Under the pieces are notes generated by a model. It was not told the origin of the DNA and made no database searches. It saw nothing but the letters and a program-made list of their open reading frames with translations. The position numbers and the translations under genes were made by a program. Shown here piece after piece: positions 1 through 11,759 of a stretch of DNA of 54,958 nucleotides. How positions within the stretch are numbered: the first letter of the stretch is position 1; every line of letters starts with the position of its first letter. This stretch comes from Funneliformis mosseae (lineage: Eukaryota > Glomeromycota > Glomeromycetes > Glomerales > Glomeraceae). The stretch lies in contig CAJVPP010000057.1 in NCBI GenBank assembly GCA_910592005.1, positions 1 to 54,958 on the forward strand. Reading direction: 5' to 3'.

Positions 1-113
1 TCAATAAACTGTTTCTTAGCAGGTCGTTGCTGTTGGTCATTGTTAGGGGAAGAAGAGCGAGTCTTGTTAGACTTGTTATTGTTGTTGTTGTTTCCATTTT
101 TTTTTCCGGTCAT
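1..113 (-). CDS. N-terminus of an Asn-rich protein, cut by the window edge
   Basis: The complement has an ATG at 113-111 followed by 37 open codons up to the first base of the window. The peptide starts MTGKKNG, runs into an Asn homopolymer, then a basic Ser/Pro/Gln-rich stretch (KTRSSSPNNDQQQ). It is low-complexity and basic, with no recognisable domain. Such heads occur on transposon-encoded proteins and on nuclear proteins with disordered N-termini. I cannot tell which this is. The rest lies outside the window to the left. Confidence 0.5.
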   Translation of the reverse strand, partial: MTGKKNGNNNNNNKSNKTRSSSPNNDQQQRPAKKQFI

Positions 114-443
114 ATTGGAAATGGGGATCAGCGGAAAGAGTTTTTTTTTATCAAAATATTTTAAATTTTCTAAAATGTTTTATAAATAATTTTATATTTA
201 TAATTTAAGAAATAAAAATAATTAGTTTAAATAATTTTGTTATTAATTGAATTAGCATTTTATTTTATCTAGCTTTTTAAATATAAAGAAATACAAACTA
301 TATTAGAATTAAGAAGATTTTGAACTTTTGTAATAATATGTAATATAACTAAAAATATTTTTTATTTGATACACTAGTATCTTAAATAATAAGATAATTA
401 TGTTATTTTTGATAAAATTAAAATTTATTTTATATATTACTTT

Positions 444-611
444 CAGCTTTTATTATAATAAACTCAATGTTCTAGACTTTAACTTCGCTATAAGGCTATA
501 GTAAAGATTTTAAAAGATTTAATTGGCTAATTTGCTATAATAAGAATATTTTTAATATATTTGTTCAAAAAATTTGTTATATCAAGAGTTCGCTATATCA
601 AGAGTTAACTG
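444..611. mobile_element. Degenerate copy of a pogo/Tigger-like MITE
   Basis: Same sequence as the better preserved element at 2061-2232. The interior (from the segment around 'aacttcgctataagg' to the segment 'gttcaaaaaattt') aligns end to end in the same orientation. The right end (gttaactg, then TA) is kept; the left terminal repeat is shortened to cag plus a T-rich run. Most differences from the other copy are C-to-T or G-to-A, and this copy is the more AT-rich. Confidence 0.7.
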
Positions 612-943
612 TAATATTAATAAGATAATAGTTCAGACTATATTAATAATAAAGCTAAATATCTTTTTAATTTTTCTTTTAATAGTTATGTTTTATTTTA
701 TTGTTATATAATTAAAATTTCAAAAAATGATCTAGTACTTGTATTTTTTTTTATAATTTAAATTATCTAAATCTTATGTATAAATATTCTTAAATAAAAT
801 TGATTTATTACTTTATTACATTATTTTTCAAATGAATTAGTAAATAATTTTGAACTTAGATTAAGAATAGTGTTATATGAAAGAAGACATAGATGATGAT
901 GATTAAAAGAATAAAATCAATCATTAGGAAAGCATATATATCT

Positions 944-1098
944 TATATGCAGTGATGTGCATTTTATACTTCCAATAGTATAAAATTTGATTAGAAGCTT
1001 CTAATCCAAATGAATTTATTAGAGAATTATGCTTCCAATCCTTTCAAAAGTGCTTTCAAGAGTACTACTAATCTTCTAAGTACACATTACTGCTTATA
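944..1098. mobile_element. Short TIR element (MITE-like)
   Basis: The left end reads tatatgcagtgatgtg. The right end, on the other strand, reads tataagcagtaatgtg, giving 14 of 16 matches. The interior is about 120 bases, non-coding, and less AT-rich than its surroundings. No clear target-site duplication is visible, so the exact edges and superfamily are open. Confidence 0.5.
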
Positions 1099-1109
1099 CG
1101 TCTTTTATA

Positions 1110-1200
1110 TCATCTATAATATATATTTCTTTATATAATATATTTTATTTATTTATTTTATTTTATTTATGCTTTATATTTATTTTATTATATATATATA

Positions 1201-1233
<33 letters not shown>

Positions 1234-1510
1234 ATTATCTCATATATTATATTTATTTTTTTTATTTCTTTGATAACTTTATATATTTTATTTTATATAA
1301 ATAAAGAATATTTTCTTTTAGTTTAGCATTATGTCTGATTTATTTTTCTTTAAATAGTTTTACTTTAATCTCTTTAATATACTTATATAATATACAATGC
1401 TAACTGAGACAGTACATATTTATTATTATTACAAAATAAACCTTCTGCTTATCATTTAAAATATTGCTTTACTTATTACTTATAAGTAACCTAAAGAACT
1501 AACTGTAATA
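1110..1510 (-). repeat. Dispersed repeat, copy A (inverse of 34327-34725)
   Basis: Read on the minus strand this stretch is collinear with 34327-34725 read on the plus strand. Shared landmarks are gataagcagaaggtttatt, a 'tcagttagca' segment, an 'aaagttatcaaag' segment, and a final 'tagatgatata' segment. The (TA)n(TC)n microsatellite at 1190-1233 interrupts this copy. It is non-coding. Confidence 0.65.
1190..1233. repeat. Compound microsatellite (TA)n(TC)n
   Basis: Alternating TA to 1200 is followed directly by TC dinucleotides to 1233 with one TTT interruption. It lies inside dispersed repeat copy A and is absent from copy B. Confidence 0.9.
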
Positions 1511-1741
1511 ATAGTTAAAATAATTATAGAGGAATTAAGTATCTTCTAATAATTATCAATTTTTTTGTATATAAATCTATTATAATAGATTCTTTTAATG
1601 TGTGATTATCAATATATATCTTAATATATTAAATAATTTCTATAAAATTAATTATATTACAATAGTTAGATATAAACTTAAAAAAAAGAATTTTTATTAT
1701 CTTATATATTAGTTTTAATAAGATAATTATTAACTATACTT

Positions 1742-1891
1742 ACTATATAATTCTGAAAATAAGCATTATGTGATATATATAAATTTATCAGTATATATGT
1801 GATTAATAATATAATAAATTTTATGTGATAAATAAATAAATTACTATAAAAGAAGCATGTTATAGAATGCTTATTTTTAGAACTATATGGT
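1742..1891. mobile_element. Inverted-repeat element, probable MITE
   Basis: The segment ttctgaaaataagcatt at the left returns on the other strand as ttctaaaaataagcatt at the right. The inverted match extends about 28 bases with a few transitions. The roughly 90-base spacer is non-coding. TIR length and total size suit a MITE; no target duplication could be fixed in this AT-rich flank. Confidence 0.5.
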
Positions 1892-2060
1892 AGTTCTATT
1901 CAATTTATTAAAATAAAATTTTCAACTGTTTATTACTATAATAAGAAAATCAAGTTTTTTAAACTTTTCTAACATTAAAAATATACTATTCTATTATATA
2001 ATAATATCAAAATCAGATTTAAGATAATCCTTTTTATTATCTTAAAATAACTGTGAAATA

Positions 2061-2232
2061 CAGTCAACTCTTGTTATAATGAACTCTATGTCCTAGACCT
2101 CAACTTCGCTATAAGGTTATAGTGAAGATTTTAAGAGATTTGATTGGCCAATTCGCTATAACAAGAGTATTTTTATTATATTTGTTCAAAAAATTCATTA
2201 TATCAAAAGTTCGCTATATTAAAAGTTGACTG
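2061..2232. mobile_element. MITE with TA target duplication (Tc1/mariner-pogo type)
   Basis: A 172-bp element starts CAGTCAACTCTTGTTATAAT and ends ...TTAAAAGTTGACTG. Its termini are inverted repeats of about 25 bp, and a TA dinucleotide lies directly outside each end (2059-2060 and 2233-2234). A CAG...CTG terminus with TA duplication is typical of pogo/Tigger/Fot1-like elements in the Tc1/mariner superfamily. It has no coding capacity, so it would need a transposase supplied in trans. A decayed sister copy is at 444-611. Confidence 0.8.
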
Positions 2233-5200
2233 TATATTATAAAGGATAGTAAAATAACAAATTTTATTTATAAATATTCTAACTTATTAATAATTTTTAT
2301 TTTTAATTGCATTTTATAATTAATTGTGATATTTAAAAATATATATTATATATCAATAATATTAAAATACTTTATTATTCTAAGTTTTTAAATTTATTTA
2401 TTATATTTTTACCATAAAGAATTATTATTACATTATTATCCTTAGTAAGAAAAAAACTTTTCTATTAAGATTTATTTCATTTATTAATTGAAAAGGCTTT
2501 TTTTTTTATTCTAATGCTAATATAATAATATTCAAAATGAATTAATTTAAAAAAATAATGTCTTATATTTTATTCATCATCAATATAATGAATAATTATT
2601 TCTAAATAAATTTAATTTGTAATTAAAATCTTAATATTAATAGTAAAAAATACTTTTATTAAGAATTTATTAAGTTTATTTATAACTAAAGAATGATAAT
2701 TTGTAAATCTATTTTTGTAAGCATTGACATAATATTAAAATATATTTTTGATTTAAAAGAGTCATAACTTTTTAAACTAAGAACTTTTTATAATAGAAAT
2801 AGCATTTAAAATCAATAATAAAATTAATAATTGTATTTATGCAATTTTTAACTCTTAATATATAAAATTTACTATATAAATTTTTAACAAATAAAGTTAT
2901 ATTTTTTATTTTATTAAATTTTACATTTATATCCTTTAAATATAATTTATTAGAAGTTATTTTATGTTTAGAATCATACTTTTATTATATAAATTATAAA
3001 TTATTGCTATAATTTTATTTGTATCATCATATTTTTATATACATATTCCTAAATAGCTAAAGTAATTTTTCCTTTATTTTTATCAATATTAAATATATTT
3101 ATATTATTTTTTATTATTATTCAAAATAGATGATTTATTTATATTATTATCAAGATCAAAATTAAAGTCTTTTTTATTTTTTTAAAGTTATATTAGTATA
3201 TTTGTTGTTAATATATTGATTAAAAATTGTTGATTAAGAATCTAATATTTTATAATTGAAAATTTAATATTTTATATTTAAATATAATAATTAAGTATTA
3301 CTTACTTTAAATAATATTTTAATAGTATTAATTTTAATACTAATATAACTAATTTTTTAAAAAATAAAATAAAATAAAATTTTATTAAATATAAATCAGA
3401 ATAATAAAATCAAATTTTTTTGCATAGTTTTTGGTAAAAAATCATATAAATTTAAAAAATATTAATTATTCAAAAAATTTTAATTAGTGATAAACTTAAA
3501 GATAATCTAAAAATAAATTAGTAATAATTATTATTAAAATTATATTTTCTTCTGAAAATGAAAAATTTGAAATTATGTAAAAATTTAATAATTTTTATTA
3601 AAATTGTAATTATTAAATAAATAAAATTATGATTACAATTTACAATTATTAGATAATTTAATATTATTAAATAAAATTACTTATTTGAAAATATTTTAAA
3701 TCTCTGATATATATTAATATAATTTTATATAAATTTATAAAGTATTTTTTTTTTTTTAATATTATAAAATTAAATTTAACAATTTTTAAAATTTTAATTT
3801 ATTAAAAATACTAAATACAATCAATTAAAATAATAATAAAGTTTAATTATTAATTTATAAAAGAATAAACAAAAAATTAAGAATATTATTTATACTTAAA
3901 AGATTAATATTACCTTTTTGAAAAGAGTTGCAAAAAGATTAAAAAAGAATTTAATACTAATAAATGAAATAACTCTTGACCTAATGATTAGATTTTAATA
4001 AAAATACTACTATTAAAATTATTTTAACAAGAGTTTTTTAATAAATATAAGCTTGATCTAATTAAATTAATAGTTGATAAGATATTTTGAAAAGAATAGT
4101 TAAAGATAATTCTATAGATCACTACTAAATAAAGTTATAATTTCTTAACTATAATTTATTAATCAATTAATTTAAATTATAAAAATGATAAAAATGATAA
4201 AAATGTCATTAATAAAGTTAAATATATTACATATTTAAAAAGATTTATATAGTTAAACTTATTAATTAGATTAATAATGTTTACAATGTTTTTATAATTA
4301 ATTAAGATTTACTTTATTCTAAATTAGTAATAGAAATAGATCAAAAGTTTTATATAAATAAGATAGAAATTTCATGTAATCAGTTAGTCAATTAATCAGT
4401 TTTATAATTAGTTTTAAGTTAATTTTATATTAATTTTAGATAGTTAGATTTGAATATAGTTTTATTGTTTATTCATAATTTTGTAAATTCACAAATAATA
4501 GCTTATTAAAATTATTAAATGGTATGAATTTAATTTCTTTATTTAATAAAACTAATTTTTATACTATAAATTTATTTAAGTTAAACTCATAATATAAAAT
4601 CTAATCTATTATTATTATTTTTCTTTATAAATATATATATATATATATATTGATTATATTAATTTATATTAATAATTTTATTAATATGAACAAGATTCTA
4701 GAATTATTAATATAAATTATTAATTTTTAGAAATCTAAAACTTTACTATATACATTAATATCTATATTTCAGTTAGTAAACTTTGCAATTAATTTGTATA
4801 ATAATATAGATATTATAGTAATATAGTGTCAAGCAAAATTTAAAGAGATATTTAAGAATTATAAAATAAATAAAATCTTAATTAAGAAAGTATATAATAT
4901 AATTATATAAATAAAAATTATATAATTAATATTTTAGTTATTTGAATTAATTGCTAGAAAAATTAGATTCTACAAATTTTTTAACAAATTAAGATTTTTA
5001 TTACAATTTAATTTTTGATGTTATTAAATTAAAATGCATTAAACTCTTAATTTTAATTAAAAAATTTTCAGAACTTGACTTTTAGAAATCCTCTCATTTT
5101 AATTATGCAAAGGAAATTTGAAAAAAAAAATAAAGTGAAGTTGATGAAAAATATATAAAAAAATTTTAAAATTCCTTTTAGAAAAAATTTAGTAAGTATT

Positions 5201-8200
5201 GTCATTGTGAAATTCTTTAACTTAGGGTAATCATATTATCAAGTCTCTACTTAGAATTTCTAATTGCAGTTTATTGCAGTCAAAATGTAAGGATCTGCCT
5301 AACTCTTAACTTTATCAAATTTACATGTTTAAATTTAAACAAATTTATCAAGTATGAAGACTTGAAAGACAAGACTATAAATAATTTAATTAAAATATTC
5401 AAATATCGAACTCAATTACAAATATTGTGTAGGGATCACATTAGACTATATAAAGATATAAAGAGGCAGAAAGATATAAATTTTGAACAATTCTTTTATT
5501 AATATTGAAATTCAATTGGTAATCTGTAAAAGAGTTAATTTATAACATAAGTAAAAAATTTATCTATTTATACAAAATTTCTTTTATTATAGCTAACTAA
5601 TTACTATGCTATAAACTAACTAATTAAAATATAAGTAAAATAAATATATTGAAAATAATAAAAATATGTAAAATAATAAGAATATAAAATATAATAAAAT
5701 AACAATAAAACTTAGAATATTAAAAATAAGTATAATACTAAATATTCTTAGACTTCATTTAATTTCGTAAAATTAGGATTATTATCAGTATTTAAAAGAT
5801 CTTTAGAATTACGTAGATACTTTATATTTTTAGAATTCTGAATTAGGAGATCATTATATTACGTCATTCACGTGACTTTATTATGATTAGTCAATTACTC
5901 TATTGATAGTATTTAAAAATGTATTTTATTTAATATTTATATTAAAATTTAGTTAAATTTAACTTTTATTTTTTAGTTTTTCAAGTAAAAGCAAAAAGGC
6001 AATCTGAATTAGAATGCTATAAGATTATTTAAGTTTTAGATATTATAAATATATTTTAAACTAAATTTTATATTTACTTTACTAAAAATTAAATACTCTT
6101 TATTTTTCTAATTTTTCTTTTCTATAAAGATCTGTCTTAGTATAAAGTCTTGTAAGAATATTCTGATTAGTTGATATTATAGTTGTATTATTCTGATGAT
6201 AATAATAAATAACTGCAAAATGAGATTGATAATGATGAACCCACTGATGAACTCAATGAACCTGATTTTTCTCACTATTATTATCTAATACTAAAATACT
6301 ATAATAAACTAAAAAATTTTTTATATAATTCTTTATTTTTAAATCTAATTATCACTTTTTAACTATTGATATTCTTTTTTATTTTTTAAACAAAATTTTA
6401 AATGTTATTCTTTTTAACTATTTCTTTTTTTATTTTCTTCTTTAATTACATTTAATTTTTTATAAATTTTTTTGATTTTTTGCTAAAAAAATTTTTTTCT
6501 AAATATAGCTTATTATCTCTACATAATGTTTAGGATTAATAATTATAGGTTAATTTATATCTAATCAAGAACAAGCATACAGTACTTTAATTTAATTTTA
6601 TTTATATATAATTATTATAATAAATAATAAAATCAATTAATATGCAAAAAAAAATTTATTATTAAGCTTATATTTTATTAATTTTAAAAACTAATACTTA
6701 TTTAAATTTTTTTAGATAAATAATAATAAAAATTTTATTATTTAGAATTTTCTAAATAAGTTATTAACTATGATTGAAGTTGCAATTGAAAATTTAGTTA
6801 ATTATTAATTGAACTAATGATCTAATCATATTAAATCACATAATAAAAATAGATATTTATCACAGTTCTTAATCTTGATTTTAAACTAAATTGAATTAAT
6901 TCAATTACATAATCAGTTTAAAGCTGATATATTTTTAGCTATTAATATCTCTATAATTGGCATTTCAAAGATTATAAGTTTTTTATATATAAATTCTAAT
7001 CTAATATTAATATTATTGTAAATTTGGATCATGATATTGAAAATAAAAGTAAATAGAATAATCAAAAAAGAAAACTTAAATAAATAAATAAAATTAATAT
7101 AAAAATAAAAATAAAATTCATTAATACAGTAAATAAAGATTAATAAATATAATAAGAAATAAACAATTTTGAATATTTAAAATTATTAAATAAAATGATA
7201 GTAAAGAAATGAAAGTAAGTTTAAATATTACACATATGATTTTTGTTAATAATAAAATTTAAAATGCTTCATAATATATTCTTTATATTATATTAAAGAA
7301 AAGTATTAAAAAATATTTGATTAATTAATAATAAAAATATTTTTAAAAAATATTATATTTAGATTAGAATTATAAAATTATGTCTATAAAATTCATTAAC
7401 TTTATATTCTTGAGTATTTAAAGTAAAAGTAAAAGCAAGATATATTTTATAATAAAAATGAGTATATAAATATAATTAAATATAAAAATAATTTTTTAAA
7501 ATAAAATTTTAAATATAAAAGATTTATATCATATTATAAGAATAAAAATATAGATTAAATCTTATCTAATTTAGTAAAAGATGAAAAGGGGTATGTCTTT
7601 ATAATATATAATAAATGTAATTTTTATTCTAATAATAGATAATTTGATATTTTAGCTAAAAATGTAAAATTGTTTTATGAAAAAGGATAATAATAAATCA
7701 ATTATTATTAGTAAGGATATTTGAAATTAAAATCAGTAAATATTGATTAGTAGTTTCTTACAATTCCAGTCAAAGTATGTGAATATGTAAAGTTATGTTA
7801 TTAAACAGCAGAAAATGTTATTAAACAAATAAAAACTTAAGCAATTTTTATATTTAAAGTTTTTTATTCAAATTGTATTAGAATTTTTGCATTTTACAAT
7901 AATTCAAATTATGTAATATTTATAAAAGATGTATTAATGGCAAAAAATAAATTTAAATCCTAATGGTTTGCAATTAAAAATGCATGATATATACTGGAAT
8001 CTTTATAACTAGTTGCAATTAGTGATATTCTTTGATTATCATTTAAATGAAAAGTTTTGTGATAAAGCTAAGAGGCTGAGACAAATATTACAAGAATGAG
8101 AACAATGGTCTAATGGTAGATTATTATTAGAATGGAAAGAATGCAAAGAAAAAAAGATAATGAAAATTAAATTAATTGTTATACGTGTTATTAGATTTTT

Positions 8201-8570
8201 TTACTCAAAAAATGCAATTTTTAAACAGATCACAAATATATTTCGCCCAAAAATTTCATTATGAACTTAATTTTATTGAGTATTATTGAGAAGTTGCAAA
8301 GAGGCATGTAAGAGAAAATTGTAATTATTTATGAATAGGATTAAACCAAATTGTACCTTAAAGTCTTGAATCAGTTTCATTAATTACAATTAGAAGGTTC
8401 ACAAGAAAAGCTTGACATTATATAAGTTTATATCAAAAAGTTAAAAATATAGATTTCATAGAAGAATTTCAGATAAAGTTAAATTAAATTAAATTTGATT
8501 AGTTATATTATAATTGTTTTATGTATGTTATATCACTGAAATTGCATTTCTTTTACTATAATAAATAATC

Positions 8571-9531
8571 CTATTTATCAATCATTAAAAATAGTTTCAC
8601 ATGAATTTTAACGTGACTTTGATATAATTTGAATTTGATGAGTATAGATGCGCTAAACCAAATATTATTTAATGTGCTGGTTCTTACTGAAACTGTTTTA
8701 GATATATTTATTTCGTTAGATTTATTAAATATAACAAAAATTTCAATATAAAAATTAAGGTTCCAAAGCATTTTAAAGCAGTTTTAGTATAATAAAAAAA
8801 TCGATATAGTTCTTGACGCTTGAGAGACCCAAGCACAATATGTGGTGTTTTGTTCCAAAACCCCTAAACACAAATTGTTATTATCATGTATCAATTCGAT
8901 TTTAGATAAAAATACATTTGTAATAACATTTAAATGAATGATTGAAGAATAGTTGTAGTATTTAGTGGAAGAAATTTCACATCAATGCTATCTGATTTCA
9001 CTTTAGTTTCATCTAAATAAGGTGCACTGGTGCATTATCAGATAAAAGCACAATTGTTTTATTTCTTCATTGAGTTTGAGAAAAATTTCATTAAAAATAC
9101 TAACTTGCATCAAAGATTTTTTTATTCCAAAATAATAAACAGGAAGGTTTTTATAATTAAGAATTTTCATAGCGCGAGGAGTTTTGTGTTCATGAATAAA
9201 AGAAACATTTTTTTCGATGTGTATGTGGCGTAGCATCCAAGAATCTATTTCAGGTCATTCAATGAATCTTACGAATTTGACTAATACATTTAATCGGTAA
9301 TTTCTTTTAACATGATTTTCATTATCACACTTACTAAAAATAAAGTTTGTTTCAATCCTACATTCTAAAGATAACGAAAATGGTTCCATTAAATTCCCTA
9401 AATGTATGTACAATATTTTTTTTATTAAATGAAACATATGATACATCGTTGGTACGACTCGATTCTAAACATATATAAGGTGAAATAAAAATTTATTCAA
9501 AAAAAAGAAAAAAGAAAACTCTATTTCCGCC
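8571..9531. other. Gene-poor transition zone, no supported gene
   Basis: Base composition rises here relative to the AT block. Several short frames of 60-75 codons exist on both strands (for example 9009-9236 and 9255-9446 on the minus strand). They overlap each other on opposite strands, show no domain, and cannot be joined by convincing splice sites. It may be a remnant of a lost gene. No RNA gene was seen. Confidence 0.4.
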
Positions 9532-9759
9532 ATGTACGCAATACACTGTCAACCTTATTTTTCATCACAAAAATTAGTTGCCTATGTATTAACAGTCATG
9601 ACTATCCTCACATTTATCATTTCATTAATGATAAGTTTTTTAACATATTCGATTTGGTCATCGATCGTACATCTTGAATTATTATCAAAACTTATAATAA
9701 GCGAATTGTTGACTAATCTTGGATATTATAGAAGTGAAGCTATCATGGTCTACTTGTAA
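9532..9759 (+). CDS. Possible small membrane protein
   Basis: An uninterrupted 75-codon frame starts with ATG just after a purine-rich leader. About residues 13-60 are strongly hydrophobic (LVAYVLTVMTILTFIISLMI and onward) and would form one or two membrane segments. I recognise no family. Nothing indicates expression, and hydrophobic chance frames are common in T-rich DNA, so this is a weak call. It may instead be an exon of a larger lost gene. Confidence 0.18.
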   Translation: MYAIHCQPYFSSQKLVAYVLTVMTILTFIISLMISFLTYSIWSSIVHLELLSKLIISELLTNLGYYRSEAIMVYL

Positions 9760-9784
9760 AGTTCTATATAGGTGAAAATATCTG

Positions 9785-9935
9785 TTTCCAGTAAAAACGA
9801 ACCACAGAGAGGTTTGATAAATTGCCACCTAACGTTATGACTAACCTTAACCCTCTTTTTAGTAGTTGTGGCTAATGACCAGGATCTATCCCTGGATGGT
9901 ACTCGCTGGTTTTTACACGGACCCTATAATGGCAC
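9785..9935. repeat. Compact structured element of unknown class (SINE-like?)
   Basis: This 150-base segment is much richer in G+C than both flanks and has no frame. It contains a hairpin (ccaggatctatccctgg) and related ends: gtaaaaacgaacca at the left, and gtaaaaaccagc on the complement of the right. A run of T follows at about 9948-9966. Compactness, secondary structure and a T-rich tail suggest a short non-coding repeat or an RNA-derived element. I cannot match clear polymerase III A and B boxes. Confidence 0.35.
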
Positions 9936-10109
9936 CCTCAATTATTACTATTTTTTTTTTTTTTTTAATAAAATGAATAAAAATAAAATTTAGAATATTC
10001 ATTATAATCCTTGTTTTATTATATTATTAAGATTTTTCTATTCATTCAGAAGAAAAAAAAAAGAAGAATTTGTGATTACAAAGGTATCGAATTATAACTA
10101 TCTATCTAT

Positions 10110-10934
10110 CTAACAGTAATCGCTGACATCCCTAAAATCATGCATAAGTTCTAAACCATTAAAAGCAGAATCTTTATCAAATTCATTAGGATCATAATCA
10201 TCGCTTTCACCATACCAATTACTAAATTCTTCATATTCGGGATGATTTTTATCTTTTATGATTTCTTTAAACCTTTCAAAACCTTCATAACTACCAATAT
10301 CTTCAGGAGGGCATTTACCTCTACCTCTCAAACATTTTGGATATTGAGTACTTTGTTTACGATCAAATACACCTTCATATGTAATAACATGTTCCCATGA
10401 ATCTCCCGAATCATATTCATATTCCATTATTTGTCCTTTACTATGAAAGTAATCTTTGATTAGGTTTGATTTTTCTTCTCGCACTTTTGGTATTCCGGGA
10501 AAATTTATCTCAATGTGAGGGTTACCATATTCGAAACCTTCTTGCGCACGAAACACGTGCGTATGACAATTCTATTATCACGTAAAATTAAGGTAGATTA
10601 TTAACGACGATTCGAGGATTGATCAAATTATAAATCGATCCCATGAACTTACAAGCCATCCCATGCAACATTGAATTGCTAAATGAAATTGAAAAAAGGT
10701 GTAATCATATGGTACTTGAATACGACGCCAGATTGCCGGTTTTCTTATATGTTTTAATTGAATTTTAAATTCAAGAACTTGATTGTAATCATCATTATTG
10801 TATCTCGCGGTCCTAGGAGTGGCGAAAGAAGATGATGTAGAGCTTCGTAAAGTTGAAGGTGATGTTTGTAGAGTGCTTTGTGCTTCTTGTCGAGTAGTTT
10901 GTTGAGCATAAAAATTGTTCATCATATTATCCAT
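10110..10934 (-). CDS. pRiA4b ORF-3-like protein (Pfam PRiA4_ORF3)
   Basis: Two exons, 10653-10934 and 10110-10571, joined by an 81-bp intron with donor GTAAGT and acceptor TAATAG, give 247 residues. Residues 1-50 are a Ser/Thr/Gln-rich low-complexity head. The PRiA4_ORF3 domain follows: FKIQLKHIRKPAIWRRIQVP, then IQCCMGWLNCHTHVFR exactly across the splice, then YDSGDSWEHVITYEG and the CLRGRGKCPPEDIG motif, ending in a normal YGESDDYDPNEFD tail. The family is named after an ORF on the Agrobacterium plasmid pRiA4b and is scattered through bacteria and some fungi; its biochemical role is unknown. Its patchy distribution suggests ancient transfer from bacteria, but the intron shows it is settled in this genome. 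The ATG at 10934 is the first after an in-frame stop; an extra 5' exon is not excluded. Confidence 0.9.
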
Positions 10935-11549
10935 TACCGAAAGGATGGTTCTGATAAAGCTGTATCATTACAAAGTTGATACACGTGAAAGAAAAAAAAT
11001 AAATAATAAGAATACATGATTTTTCATTTGCTTTGACTTCTCGTTTAACAGTAGAAATACCTTCGAACTTTTGAAGTAGCTTTCTCTAAAAATATATTTC
11101 CCTCAAAAAAATTTTTTTTTTTTTTAAAAAAAATTGTGGGGGAGTTCTTTTATCAAAAACTGGCTTTAAATGATATATCGTTGATTATTTCCAAGTCAGA
11201 TATTTTACCATGTGTTGTTATATCTCTGGATAAATTTACAAGTCTGGAATTATTTAATTGTTATCCTTTGATGTTATAAAATCCTCATCTTTTAATGTGA
11301 CAATTAAGAGTACTTGTAAATTCGGTTTTGATCAGATAAAACAAAATTAATCGTCAACGGTTTACAATATCCGAATATGTGGATGGGACGGGACGGAAAA
11401 TTCATCCTTATTTTGGTTTTACAACATCTCCAGGAACGTAAACAAACATTGCCACGAGATTAGATTCTTTTTATGACGGGTTAACTTATGAAACGGCTTA
11501 TTTTGCAATCGAAAGTTTCCCATATCAAAAAATTTTCAGAAAAAAGATC

Positions 11550-11581
<32 letters not shown>

Positions 11582-11759
11582 CATTAGACCGTTGTGACCA
11601 TGACGGCCTGGAAAATTGATTGGGAAAAAAAATATATATTTACATTTTTTTCACATGATTTTATAATTTTTGTGAAACAATTTTATTGAAGTATAAAAGA
11701 ACCGACTATAACGGTTTTACTGACGCAATATAAATTATCTTTGAAGAGAATAACATAAT
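10935..11759. other. Intergenic region between divergent-tail genes
   Basis: No gene is supported. It contains a TnAn tract near 11112-11132 and a T run of about 30 at 11551-11580. It serves as the upstream region of the pRiA4b-like gene and the downstream region of the first P450. Confidence 0.6.

Larger units (their letters stand above)
114..8570. other. AT-rich, CpG-poor repeat block without intact genes
   Basis: About 8.4 kb of almost pure A+T with no open reading frame of gene length. Between about 2,212 and 5,407 I see no CG dinucleotide at all. The block holds several small inverted-repeat elements, listed separately, plus a TA run at 4628-4650. From about 7,560 to 8,480 it becomes slightly richer in G and C and looks like a decayed coding element with many stops; no family could be named. 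The pattern fits old transposable elements eroded by C-to-T change. Confidence 0.75.

Noticed and set aside
7560..8480. A decayed transposase gene
   Set aside because: Slightly higher G+C and short coding-like runs are visible, but stops are too many and no motif can be named.
9009..9446. Overlapping frames on both strands as genes
   Set aside because: They are 60-75 codons long, lie opposite each other, have no domain and no convincing splice partners.
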